Below, one piece after another: positions 21,313 through 33,002 of a stretch of 64,000 nucleotides of DNA; position 1 is the stretch's first letter, and the number at the start of each line of letters is the position of its first letter. Source of the stretch: Posidonia oceanica (lineage: Eukaryota > Streptophyta > Magnoliopsida > Alismatales > Posidoniaceae); the NCBI GenBank assembly GCA_037176725.1, contig JAZBRS010000014.1, forward strand, positions 71,530,501-71,594,500, in the 5' to 3' direction. The position numbers and the translations under genes are program-made. The notes below the pieces were generated by a model. The model worked only from the letters and a program-made list of their open reading frames with translations. It ran no database searches and was not told where the DNA came from.

Positions 21313-24155
21313 ATGATCACCCGTTCTCGGTCAGCGATGGCCCAGTTTGTTGGTGACTCCCAGGTCCCTGTTGCCCCGGAGGTGGCCCCTCTTTCGGCCC
21401 CTTCGGCTCTCGCATACACTCCCCCTGTGCCAGTGTCTCCTTCTTTGGTACAGCTGCCGCCTTCATATTCTGTGGGGCAGTGGCAAGCTCCACCGGACCC
21501 AATTGCCGAGACTATCTTGGTAGCCGCCGCCTGCGCTCCGGAGACACCACTGACTCCTCCTCAGGGTGATGTCACTTTTGACACTCACCCTGCTGCGGCA
21601 AATTACGCCCTAGGATCTCTGCCTCTTGGACAATCTGCATCCCAACCGCTTGATTCTAGTCCTCCGCCGGTCCTGCAACTCAGCATACCTACTGATGGGT
21701 CCCCTAAAATGCAGTACCAGCAGTTGATGGAGACTGCCTAGAGACTGCAGGGCATGGCTCTATCTCTCCACCCTGCATTTGTTCTTGCTGCTCCCGAGGC
21801 TCCGCTGCGACCTGCTCTCGCGTCGTAGGCATTCCCTTCTGCTCCCTCGCCCAGACCACCGCCTCAACTACTCACTGCTCAGGTGATGAGGGCCCAGCTT
21901 CCGCCTCCTGCATATGCACAACACCCAGCACAGCATCCTCTTCTGGCACCTGGTGGTCAGTCCATAGGACTGATCGGAGCACAGCATCCCTCTGGCCCGC
22001 AGCCCGGCACCGTGCCGGTGCAACAGCTGACGCTCCAGCACACTGCATCACCTACTACTCAGCATGCTAGTTATACATACCCCCTGCATCAGCAATACCC
22101 TACCCCAGCATACATGCCTTCACACACTGCACATCCGCATGGATACGCCGCCCATCCCGTCGCTCCACCAGGCGAGGTGATGGTTGACCCAGAGGAGCAC
22201 CTCGATGCATCTTATGTGGCGTATGTGGCCCCTGCCCCTACTGTACCACCTTAGTTGGCAGCAGCTCCAGACTCCAGCGACAACGGGCTCGCTGTCCTGG
22301 AGAAAGCACTTCGACAAGTGTAGGGTACGGACCACCAGTCTTGCTAGTTCCGGGACCTCCGTTATTTCCCAAAGGCGGTACTCCCCCTGAAGTTCCGCAT
22401 CCTGGTATTTGAAAAATACAATGGTAGAAGCTATCCAATTGCACACCTGAAGGCGTACTGTGGAGATCTCGCTCAGCTCTAGGCTAACAAGAGGATGCTA
22501 ATCCACTTGTTCCAGAAAAGTCTGAGTGGCCCTGCGCTCAAGTGGTTCACCTCACTTGATATGGCCAGCTTAAAGACGTGGAATGACCTCAGCCAGGCAT
22601 TCCTGGGACAATACTCCTTCAACTTGGTCCTGGTCCCTAAGAGCGCGGACCTCGTCGCATTAAAGCAGAACCCCGGCGAGCCGTTCGGGGAGTATGTCAG
22701 CCGCTGGCGCGCACTCGCTTCGCAGGTTCGAGACGGATCCTCTGATGAGGAGTCCCTCGAGATTGTGATCGGGGGTGCGCAGCCTACTGTCGGGGCTCTG
22801 CTCAACATTCAACCTGTCACAACCTTCTCTGCACTGATCTGGGCTGGCATCCGCGTGGAGAGTTCACTATGGAGTGGCAACTTCCCGGCGCTCTCTGCGT
22901 TTGCCAAGCAGGCCACCGCTAGCAACAACTCCAGCGGCAACACCAGCAACAACAGCACTGGTACCAGCAGCTAGCCCAAGAAGAAGGATTCGCCAAAGCC
23001 TACTGTTGCCTACGTCGACCCTACGCCTGTGCCTGTTCAGCTGGCGGTTCGGCCCCCCCCGCATCAAATAATCTATGCACCAGCACCTAGAGCACCCCCT
23101 ACACCACAAATCACCACCACCGCCCAACCGGTGTATCCTGCCGCACCGGTCCAGCAAGCGCAACCCCAGGGGCCAAGGCGGCTACGGCGTCAATTCACCC
23201 CACTGGTGGAATCGCTAACCGCCATCCTCCCCAAGGTTGCGACATTTCTAAGGTTTCCCGAGGCGCGCCCTTTGCCAAATCCACTTCCGCATTGGCATAA
23301 GGTGCACCTTTTCTGCGACTTTCATCGAGCCCCTGGGCACTCGACAAATAGTTGCCTCACTCTGCAGGATGCTATCCAAAATCTGATCGAGTCGGGAACG
23401 ATCTCGATCCACACGCAAGAGGCACCTTCTTCTGTCCCCCCATCAGCATCAACTCCTACATCCGCATTAGCACCCCTCATCCCAGCATTGTCCACCAGCC
23501 CCTTCCGGAGCATCCCAATCCGGGAGGCACGGGGACCTCGGGAATCTACTCTCTCTCCCCCTCTGGGCCTGCTACGTCTGTGGTAGACCCCTCTGAGCTC
23601 ATTCATGATGTCTCAGACCCCTTCCCTCTTGCTCTTTATCGTGTCGCCGTTGCCGGTTCCGAGTCAGAAGTCCATATGATCCGATCGCGCGCCAGGCCGG
23701 GGCGCTTCGCTGCTCGCCCTTCCATGCATCCTCAGGCCCCTGCCCCTGTATACTTTCAAGCCAGACCTCAGGCCCAGATCCCAGCCTCCTATCTGGGTAG
23801 GCCCCCAGTCAGCCTGTTAGCCTGGTCCCAGCCAGGGCCTCCTGCAACCTACCAGTACCAGCAACCCCTGCCCTATTACCCGGCCAACCCACCTGTAGCC
23901 CCTCTCGTGCTCGAAGCACGGGCCCCTACGGTTATTGACTTAACCTGGGACCCCCATCGCGTCTCTTATGACTATGCCACGAAAACGTGTGTAGAAGTCA
24001 CACGATCGGGGAGGGTATACCAGCCCGCAGCACCGGTGGTAAGGCCCCGCCGTCCAGCACCCGCTGCACCTCCACCAGCAAGTCAGCCAGCAGCACCCCT
24101 GCCTGTTAGCCAGCCCACAGCGCCCCCCAGCATCAAGCCAGCCCCCTACACCTAG
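21313..24155 (+). pseudogene. Decayed gag of element B
   Basis: The start is at 21313 (ATG ATC ACC CGT) or at the internal ATG at 21337 (MAQF) that matches the starts of A and C. It encodes a Pro/Ala/Gln-rich N-terminal region, then the Retrotrans_gag core at about 22400-22900 (HLKAYCGDLAQL, AFLGQYSFNL, PFGEYVSRWR), and a C-X2-H-X4-H-X4-C knuckle (CDFHRAPGHSTNSC, about 23312-23355). In-frame TAG codons stand at 21739, 21826, 22252, 22321, 22345, 22480 and 22972. A frameshift near 23490 moves the tail into another frame, which ends with TAG at 24153. The product would have been the capsid protein. Confidence 0.88.
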
Positions 24156-24177
24156 CCCAGTAGAGCCAACTCCCAGA

Positions 24178-25236
24178 ATGCCCCCTCTTGCTGCCAGAAA
24201 GCCGCACCACAAAACAGACATCACTTCCCAGCTTAGGAGGGTTAAAGCTGATATATCCATTTGGGACCATATCCACTCCTCTTCCGAACACCGTGAGGCT
24301 TTTCTCCGAGTGTTCCAAGCTGCCCGAGTGTCCCAAGCCATAGAGCCTACAGCCCTGGAGAGCATGGTTGGCATTATTGCGGAGCCGTAGATCATCTCTT
24401 TCACGAGCGATGAGCTGCCTCCGGCCGGGACTAATCATAACCAACCCTTGTTTGTCACGGTGCAATACAAAAACTTCCGCATTCCCCTATCGCTGGTTGA
24501 TAACGGGTCAGGCCTTAATGTCTGTCCGTTGCGCACTGCAACCAGGCTCGGATTCAAAGCTGAGGATATCACTCCAGTGATAAAGGGAATAACAGCTTTT
24601 GATAATACGCACCATGACGCTCTAGGGATTCTGATTATTCCTTTAATCATTGGCCCAGTCACTTTCAATGTGGAATTCTACATTGTTGACTTAGAGCCTA
24701 ACTTTAATTTCTTGCTTGGGCGCCCTTGGCTTCACAAGCATCAGGTCATCCCCTCGACCCTACACCGCATGATTAAGTTTCGCCACGGCGACGATGTTAT
24801 CGTTGTAATGGCGGAAAACTTCGAGAAAGAGCGGATCGAGGCGGTTGCACCCATCTCTTCGCATACAATCCCTTTTGACCCTGAACTTTCAGCTGCTTTG
24901 TATCGAGTTAATCGGTGCGAGCCGGTTAGCTTTGTACCTAATCTTGAACATGTCAACTCCTTGGCCATTCACAGCGACCTCGTCTGTATGGTTGAAAATG
25001 TCTGTCACAGGTGGGGTTATGTCAAAGGAGCACCGCTCGGGCGATATGGCCAGGGAATCGCTGAGCCAGTCCAAGCAGCAGAGCGAAGAGAGTCAGAAGG
25101 CCTTGGATACGATCTGCAGTCCAGCAAAGACAGATGCATGCTGCCCAAGGATCTGAGGCTGGCTATTCCGCAGGACCTCACTAACTTCACCAGTGCAGGT
25201 ATCCTAGATTCAACCAGCAGTGAAGCCCCAGCGTAG
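24178..25236 (+). pseudogene. Aspartic protease region of element B
   Basis: The conserved KADISIWD...EHREAFLRVFQAA region precedes a retropepsin fold whose active site reads LVDNGSGLNV, with the catalytic Asp at 24499. DNGS instead of DTG/DSG is usual in Tat/Ogre proteases. The FLLGRPWLH motif near 24711-24737 is the second conserved block. A TAG at 24388 replaces a Gln codon present in element C, and TAG at 25234 ends the frame. The enzyme would have processed the polyprotein. Confidence 0.88.
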
Positions 25237-26065
25237 CAGGTGCTATGCCCAAATTCCCAACTGCCAGAAGAAGAATGGGTCTACATCAAGGACTATTACT
25301 CAGATAAGGAAGAGTCTGGTATAGTTGAGGCAGCCCCAACCAGTAGCAAGGACCAGCTCAGCGCGACTGCGTCCCGGTTAGTTTGCTTAGCACTTACCAG
25401 TGAAGCAGTAGAATTGGCAAATCCTGGGACAAGGCTGACAGCTTCCCTTCTTCCTACAGCATCACCAAAGTTGCCAACAGTTGCAGCTCCAGCACTAGAG
25501 CCAGGAGCACGCCCACCGGCGTCACCCGGCAGTCAGCCTGTGGCCGCAGCCGCACCAGCTTGGAAATCACTTTCTCAGGCGGCACAGTCAACCGGGTTAG
25601 ACGACAGCGTGACTCAGCCCGCATCATTAACAGCACCACAAGCAAACCGGGCGGCTCAGTCAGGCACACCGCTGTCAGCCTCAGCAGATCTTGCTATGCG
25701 GAAGATTCTCGCCGCTGCTACCGGGAGACCACCACTATCACCCACGGGCACCGGCGTTTCATCCCCAAGCATGGCGGCCTAGCCATCGGCCCCTCAGAAG
25801 AGTGGTTGAGCCTCCCCGTCGGCACCAGCAGTAATCCTGGCAGCATATCCAGTAGCAGCCAAGCAGATACCCCAAGCAGCAGAAAGCCCAGCAGTCGGGT
25901 CAGGGCCGGCCGCAAGCCCGACAGTCGCTTACTACGTCGACTCACCCTCGGATGAGGAGGCAGGAGCGGCTGCTGATGCTCAGAATGACTTCTCTATGAG
26001 AGACTTGGAGCAGTTATTCCAAGAGCAGCGTCCTGAAACGTCACTAGGGCCAAGCAGCGGAACAC
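25237..26065 (+). other. Stop-containing linker between protease and RT (element B)
   Basis: Low-complexity Ala/Pro/Ser-coding sequence with stops at 25234 and 25780 and a frame change before 26066. Element C is also interrupted at the same place. Ogre elements are known to carry an intron between protease and RT, so a spliced intron is a reasonable explanation. Donor and acceptor cannot be fixed by eye. Confidence 0.5.
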
Positions 26066-26517
26066 TTGCACTCCTTCGATATCTCAGATCCCACCTTTGA
26101 GAAGGAGATCCCCTCAGAACTTATTGCATATGGAGAGGAGGATGATACAGGCGAAGATGAGAATGACGAACCATCGCCTAAGTTCCGGCTCCACGACGAC
26201 AATCCAGAAGGCCCCAACCTCCATGTCGAAGAGGAGACAGAGGTTGTCAGCATTGGCACAGTGGAAGAAGTCAGAGAGGTCCGCATTAGCGCCCTTCTGT
26301 CGCCCCAGGCTAGAGCAGAATTCATCGCATTCTTGAAGGAGTATGCGGATGTCTTCGCCTGGAGCTACGAGGATATGGTTGGCCTCGACATTGAGATAGT
26401 TGTGCACAATCTACCTTTGGACCCAGATGCAAGGCCAGTAAAGCAGAAGCTAAGGCAATGGCGACCGCAGTGGCTACTTATGATCAAGGAGGAGATCATG
26501 AAACAGCACAATGTTAA
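26066..26517 (+). pseudogene. N-terminal RT fragment of element B
   Basis: An acidic lead (HSFDISDPTFEKEI, then glutamate-rich sequence) is followed by the entry to a Ty3-type RT: EYADVFAWSYEDM, then HNLPLDPDARPVKQKLR and IKEEIMKQ. The frame is interrupted after codons for HNVN by insertion of element C and continues at 59134. Confidence 0.92.
26513..26517. repeat. Left target site duplication GTTAA of element C
   Basis: GTTAA directly precedes the terminal TG of element C and is repeated at 59134-59138 directly after its terminal CA. Confidence 0.96.
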
Positions 26518-26680
26518 TGTAGTAATCCCGGTGTTCGGATCGTCCACGCACACTGCCAAAGCTCGCGTGCACTGATCAGAATCAGGCTCACTATTAGCGG
26601 CTATGTCCGAGAGGGAAGACTTAACTCGAAAACAGTTAAAAGAGGGAAAAGGGGAAGAAAGGAAGAAGATAAGACAAAAT

Positions 26681-26691
26681 CGGAGTCGCCA
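26681..26691 (-). other. PBS-like 11-mer inside the 3' LTR of element C
   Basis: Reads TGGCGACTCCG on the minus strand, identical to the start of the PBS, about 165 bp before the LTR end. Confidence 0.7.
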
Positions 26692-27184
26692 CCAAGTCTA
26701 TTAGATCGGGAGACAAGGAAAATCGGAGAAATGCGCGAATAATCACGCAAAACCAAACAAAAGATGCAATGCAAGGCAATGCAGAAAAAGTGAGATGCAA
26801 ATGAATGCAAATGATGTGACTCGTGCCTAGGATAAGGGCGATATGGTCATTACGGGCCAAGAGAGAGGGCAAAGACTCCTGTTACGTGCGGGGAAGGTGT
26901 TAGGCACCTCCGACACGCCCGAGAATCGGTCTTTCTAGGCTTACGCTCGCATATGCAGGGAAATGCAGACTTTGAATGCCTAAAGTGCCAATGAATGCCT
27001 ATCTAAATGCTCAAAGGTGTGCTCTAAGTGACGAATGCAATGCAAGAAAGTAAACGTGCAATCTAAGTGCTCAGCAACGCTGTCTGTGTTCCGAACCGGG
27101 CGGAACCTTGCTCGTGAGAACTCCAGGAAGTAAGCATCACTGCCCTATATGCAAATGCAGGCGATAAAACAAAACAGCAGTGAA

Positions 27185-28100
27185 ACTGGCAATGCGGGCG
27201 ACAAGCGAGAGAAAACAACGCAAAACACGCAAAACGGTGCAAGACACGGAGCCGACACGCAAAACGGTGCGAGAAACGAAGTGAGAACGTAAAACGGTAC
27301 AAGAAACAAGGTCGACACGCAAAACGATGCGAGAAACGAAGCAAGAACGTAAAACAGTAGAAGAAACAAAGCAAGAACATAAAACAGTGCGAAAAACAAA
27401 ATCGGCATGTAGAATGGTGCAAGAAACAAGCGAGGCATGCAAAACGGTGCAAGAAACGAGCGAGGCACGCAAAACGATGCAAGAAACAAGCGAGGCATGC
27501 AAAACGGTGCAAGAAACAAAGTCGACATGCAAAACGGTGCAAGAAACAAAGCGGCACGCAAAACGGTGCAAGAAAACAAAGCGGTACGCAAAACGATGCA
27601 AGAAAACAAAGTGTCACGCAAAACGATGCGAGAAATAAAGTCGGCACGCAAAACGGTGCCAGAAACAAAGCCGGGCACGCAAAACGGTGCAAGAAACAAA
27701 CCGGCACGCAAAACGGTGCAAGAAATAAAGCAAGAACGTAAAACAGTGGGAGAAACAAAGTAAGAACATAAAATAGTGCAAAAAACAAAGTCGGCACGCA
27801 AAACGGTGCAAGAAACAAAGTGACACGCAAAACGGTGCGAGAAACAAAGCCGGACACGCAAAACGGTGCGAGAAACAAAGCTGGGCATGCAAAACGGTGT
27901 AAGAACAAAGCGGCACACGAAACGGTGCAAGAAATAAAGCGGCACGCAAAACGGTGCGAGAAACATGGCTGGGCACGCAAGACGGTGTGAGAAAGAACGC
28001 GGCACGCGAAACGGTGCAAGAAAATAAAGCGGCTCGTAAAACGGTGCAGGAAAACGAAGCGGCACACAAAACGGTGCGAGAAATAAAGAGAAAAAGAGCG
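27185..28100 (-). repeat. 30-bp tandem array in the 3' LTR of element C
   Basis: About 28 units with sense consensus ACCGTTTTGCGTGCC plus about 15 bases of GGCTTTGTTTCTTGC type, mostly 30 bp with some 29- and 31-bp variants. Because 30 is a multiple of 3, it opens long Phe/Cys/Pro-rich frames (up to 379 codons) that are not considered genes. The interval from the TATA-like site to the array end is 964 bp here and 1531 bp in the other LTR. Confidence 0.93.
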
Positions 28101-31100
28101 CGCAAAAGCCATGCAATGCGAATGATATGCAAAAGATGCTGCCGAAGTTGAAGAGGACTTACCTTGGAAATCTGATGCCTGATCTGAAATCTGATTGTCC
28201 ATGCTGAAGAACGCTCCGCTGGGGTCGCCCAGGTAGCTTAGTTGAGAAGATCCAACGACCGGATCTGAAGATATTCAGACTTCAAGGCAGGAGGCCAGAA
28301 CAGGGGAGAAGATAAGATCTAAGTGTAAAAGGGGCCTAAGGGTGTGCAAAGCAGGTCCTCCCACGTAAGTGGGAGCTAAGAGTGCTCAGGTGTGTGCGAG
28401 AGATGCCAGATGCAAGAATGCATGAATGCAATGCATGCAGAATGCAAGAAAAGACTTAGGGATGATTTTTCAGAAAACTGGGGACTTACATGCAATTTTG
28501 AAAAGATGGGGGTTTGAATGCAAGGATCTTGAAAGGTTAGAGGCTTTTATGCAAGGTTTTTGGGAAGCGAAGGGCCTGAATGCAATTTTACAGAATGCAG
28601 GGTTCAAAATGCAAATTTTCAGGGTAGCCAAGCATCAAGACAAGTTTTGAAATCGAATGGTAAATCGACATGCAATTTTGAAATCAATCAGGGTCTAAAA
28701 TGCAATTTTTCCAACAATACAGGGTTCTGAGTGGTCTGGAATGCAAACAGGGGCCTATATGCAATTTTTCAAACATGCAGGGGTAAAAATGCAATTTTAT
28801 AAGCAAACTATGCATTTAAATACATACTGTGAGCATGCAGAGGACTTATATGCAATTTTTAAATTATGCAGGGTCGAAAATGCAATTTTATAAGCAAAAT
28901 ATGCATTTAAATATATGCTGTGCATCATGAAGGACCTATATGCAAAAATCAGATACTGTGAGGGAAAATAATGCAATGCAGTAAGAAAAATAGACAAATA
29001 AAACCTAAGTTAACAGATCAGAGGATTAAATTGCAACTAGAAATGCAATATAACAAGGTAAAATATGTGCATTTAAATCAGATTAATATCAGGAGAACTA
29101 ACATGCAATTAATTGATTTTTGGATTTTTTCCATGCAATTTCATATGATTTTAATTCAGAATTAAATGAGTTTTAAACAGAGGTAGAACCTGAATGCAAT
29201 AAACTAAGAATTGAAACCGAAAATGCAATTTAGCAACAAAATATCATGGCAAAGAAAAAATAATGCTACAGTAACTGACCGGCGGCCATGGACACTGTAG
29301 CAAATGCTACCAGTGCCCAAGAACACCGGAAAAGGGGGGCTGATGCGGCGCAGAAGGGCGGGCGAGCTTCACCGGAGGCAGGCGGAGGTCTGGGTCGCGT
29401 CGGGGAGCGACGGCGGGGCTCGGAGCAGGTTGGCGAAGACGACGGAACAGTGCCGGAGACTTTGGAGTAGACCAGGCGAAATCGGCGTCGGCGAAGGAAA
29501 TGGAGGATGGGGCTGTGCTTCTGGAAGCTTCGCGGTGCTTGGGCGATCGTCGGCGAGTGCTTTCGGGGCCGGAGCGGCGATTCGCGCGCAGGAGTCGTCG
29601 GAGAAGATGAGTCAACGGCGGCGTTGACTCCGAGCGACGCAGACCGAAACCCTAGTCTAAAGGGGGGAGAAGCAAGAGAAGAAGAAGACTAAGCTAACGG
29701 TGTGGAGAGGTACCTGTTTCGACATCCGGAGCGCTCCCCCGACGTAGGTGACCTTTGCAGAAGTCGGCGAGGATGGTCCGGCTGCTGGAGGCGTCTTCGA
29801 CGGCAAGCGAGGGTCTGGATCTGCTCCTCGCGTCGCTCCCGTTCTCGCTGGATGGTTGGACACGAGTCCTACAGACCGGCGGACGAAACGGCTGTTTTGG
29901 GTTCAGCCGGAACAACCGGAGGTGGGTGGAGTGCTGTGTTGCTCCTCAGGCTGAACAGGAGGTTCCGGTGGGCTTCTGGATGCTGGGTGAAGGTTTCTGG
30001 ATGGTTGGAAGGGTCTGTGGAGGCCTGGAAAAGAAGATCGCAGTTGGGTGGATTTTCTGGCAGAAAAAGAGGCAAGTGTTTGTGGTGGTGGGTTTGATGC
30101 TGCGGTGGGGATGAAGGCTAAGTTCAGGTGGCTTAGGAAGGTGATGTTTCAGTGGATTAGAGGGAGAAGTTTGGGACGAAATGGTGGTTAGTGGTGTCGG
30201 GAATTTTGGGGAAGGTAGTGTTGGGTTCTAAGGAGGATTTCCGACGGTATCGGGGGTGTTTCTGGGTTGGTTTTCGGCGTGGAAGGAAGGGTTGTAGTGG
30301 TGGTTGTCCGGGTGAGATTGGGGGCGGAGTTGGAAGAGATTTGGAAGGTCTTTGAGGTTCTGGAATGGAGTGGGATCAAGAGGAGGAAGAATGCCGATTT
30401 TTCAGAGGAAGAGGGGAGAATTCTCTCGGTTCTCTCTGGCTGGGAGAGTGCAAGGAAGAAGGTTCGTCCTCTAGGCAATGAAGGATGTGCGCTCCTCGTC
30501 CCGGTTGTTGCTGGTTTCGGATGGTTTTTGATCTGCAGGTTCTCTGGCTGCAATTAATGGCTCTGAGAGGTGGTGGCATGGTGCTTGCAGGTGCACGGGA
30601 GGAGGGCGGCGCACACCGGTCCGACTTGGGCAGAAGGCGTGCAAGGTGCAAGGACGGTCAGGTGGAAGGACGGTGAGCTATCGACTGCGGAAGGCTGGTT
30701 GTGTCGGAGAGATAAAAAAGAAGGCCAGAGAAGAAGCAGGAGAGGAAGAAGAAGGGAAGAGGAGGAGAAATCGGCCGTGGACCGGGCCTGTGCGCGCGGG
30801 AGAAAAGGAAAGAAAAGAAAGGAAGGAGGAGAGGGGGGACGGGCCGGACCGGGCCCAAGAAAGAGGAAAGAAAGAAAGAAAGAAAAATAGAAAGAAAGAA
30901 AGAAAGGAAGGAGAGTAGGGAGAGAAATAAATTAGATAAAAATAAAATAAAAATAAAACAAAAATAGGAAAGATTCTTAGAGTGATTGTGTTTTAATTTG
31001 GGACCTTGATTAAGTTTTTTTAATAATTGTTTTTGATTAATTAGTTGGGTTTAGTGAGATTTAGTTTTGATTAGGGTTTTTAGAATTTTGTTTATTTTGA

Positions 31101-32439
31101 TTTGTTTTTTATTTTGTTTAAATGTTTGTTAAGTCTTTTAAGTTGTTTTCTAATTACGTTTTCCTTGTTAAGTACCTGGGATGTTAATCAGGATTTTTTA
31201 AAGGTTGTTTTAAACTAATTAGAGTGGGTTTTGGATTTTTGATTTTGGTCCTTTTTTGCTTAAGTCTTTTCTATTTGTTTTTTGATTTTTGTTAGTTGAG
31301 TTCTTTTAATTAATTTCTTTTTTGTTGGGTCTTCTTGTTAAGTTTTTAGTTGGGTGTTTTTGGATTCTTGATCGTTTGTTATTATTATTATTTTCCCTTT
31401 TTTTTTTAATCAGGTTTTTGAGTTATTCTTCTTATATTTGTTAGGTTTCTTCTTTTTCCTTAATTAGTTATCTTAGCACTTTTTAATTGTTTTCGATTGT
31501 CTTTTCAGGAAGGTTCTTACTTTGACTTGTTTTGATTGCTTTTTTGTTTTTTCCTTGATTTTACAGCATTTTCTTTCGGTTGGTTTCGCATTTTTTAGTT
31601 GCATTCTTGGTTTCCCTTTTTAGCTGGATTTAGTTAGGCTTTTGTTTTTCTTAATTGTTTGGTTAGTTTTTTAATTATTTATTTTTAGGATTTTGACTTG
31701 TTTCTCCTTTGTTTTGGAGTTTTAAAGGTTTTCAAAGGTTTTTCAAGGTTTTGTAAGAGAAGAGAAGAGGAAATTAGAAAGGAGAGGAAAAGGGAGAAAT
31801 GGAGGAATAAATGGGAAAGAGAGGAGTTGAAGGAAAATAATTTTTTGAAAATCAAAGAAAATGGTAAAAATAAGATAAAAATAGGAATAAGATTAAGAAC
31901 AGATGGAAGCACAAGGGGGCCCACAGCTAGGCAAAAAATGGGGAGAAAGGGAGGTGAAAAGGAGGAGCATAATCAGGAGAGAGAGAGGAGAGAGAAAAGA
32001 ATAATCCAAGAGAGAGAAAAGGATAATTTAGGCAAAAGGAGGTCTTAGAGGTTTCGAAAAGGGATGAAATTTGGTGGGTGCGTAGTTTGGGGTCTCTAGT
32101 CTCGCTCCCAGGGTTTTGGTTTGGTTTTGAGAAAGTTTTGGAAGGATTTTAAGGTGTAGAAAAAGGGTTGTTTTGCCTAAGTTTCCTAGGATTTTTGGGA
32201 GTGGTTTTGGTTTGAAGTTTTAAGGGCTTTTTGGTGGGTTTGCTAAGTTAAGAAGGGTGAGTTTTCCTATGCTTTTTGGGTAGTTTTTGAGTTCGGGAAA
32301 GGGATGAAATCTTAGGTTGAGTTTGGGCTTGTTTTGAGGGGAAAGAGGAAAGGAAAGGTGCAGGTTTGGACTTAGATTTGGGTTCAGAAGTCACCAGAAG
32401 ATTCCAATTGATACGGCCTGTCAAAATGGGGTGTCAACA

Positions 32440-32453
32440 GATGCCCCTCCCTG
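32440..32453 (-). other. Polypurine tract of element C
   Basis: On the minus strand CAGGGAGGGGCATC directly precedes the 3' LTR. This is the expected site of plus-strand priming. Confidence 0.85.
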
Positions 32454-33002
32454 AGCGAGGTCAAGTGAAGCGAGGCCGCTGCTCAGGGTTGACGAGACAC
32501 CCCATCTGACCGATGGGAGTAGAGGATTGCTGTCGGCGTGAGCCACTTATTCGGCGAATGCACCGAACATCGTAGATCGTTGCCGCAATGCAAAGTGCAG
32601 GTGCAGATGGATGAAATGCAATGTATGCAATGCATGCTAATGCGGGGTAATGCAAAAGTTAGTGCCGGAGTTAGTACAGATGGGGAAGCCGAAACAACAT
32701 GGATGATACCGATGATGCCGGGGATGCTTAGACTAGCTTGCGACGTTGCGCGACTGAGGAGTTGATGCAACAGGATGCTGGAGGGGGAGCTGCAGCGTGA
32801 TACGGAACTTGGTGGTAAGTCCAAACCTGCGCAGCAAGGAGGAAAAAAGGCAGCTTGTTCTCGCTCGAGGGAGCAAGCAAGCAAGGCAGCTGGAGCCGCG
32901 CAGGAAGGGGGTAACCAAAACTACAGAGGTGCGACGGGAGAGGGGGACCCTCTCCTGACGCGGAGGGATGCGGGGCTCCGTCTTTTGGAACGAAGTCGTG
33001 CG
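32454..33002 (-). other. Distal 3' region of element C
   Basis: About 550 bp between the minisatellite and the polypurine tract, with GCATGCATTGCATAC-like words and CTTGCTTGCTTGC, resembling 15180-15570 of element A. No gene is visible. Confidence 0.6.

Larger units (their letters stand above)
20418..26517 (+). mobile_element. Element B, left part (leader, gag, protease, start of RT)
   Basis: Plus-strand Tat/Ogre-type element in which homology to the leaders of A and C begins at about 20418. It carries the conserved leader block, gag, retropepsin, a stop-containing linker and the N-terminal part of RT, and is cut at 26517 by element C. The remainder resumes at 59134. The joining codons match the uninterrupted RT of element C exactly, which proves the two halves were once continuous. 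Its 5' LTR is not certain: the LTR at 15611-18932 is a candidate, with segment X replacing the PBS region. Confidence 0.92.
26518..32439 (-). mobile_element. 3' LTR of element C (5.92 kb)
   Basis: On the minus strand it starts TGTTGACACCCCATTTTGAC (32439) and ends GGATTACTACA (26518). From its 5' end it holds purine/pyrimidine-asymmetric tracts, an A-rich stretch (31000-31700 on the complement), a GC-rich part (29280-30680), TGCAATTTT-containing repeats (28480-29250), the 30-bp array (27185-28100), a TATA-like site (about 27145) and the conserved terminal 600 bp. The frames found in it have no homology to proteins I know. Confidence 0.95.

Noticed and set aside
30690..30920. Purine-rich AGGAAAGAAAGAAAG run considered as an independent insertion or poly(A) tail of a retroposon
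   Set aside because: The same run is at the equivalent place in the partner LTR (57400-57610), so it is part of the LTR.
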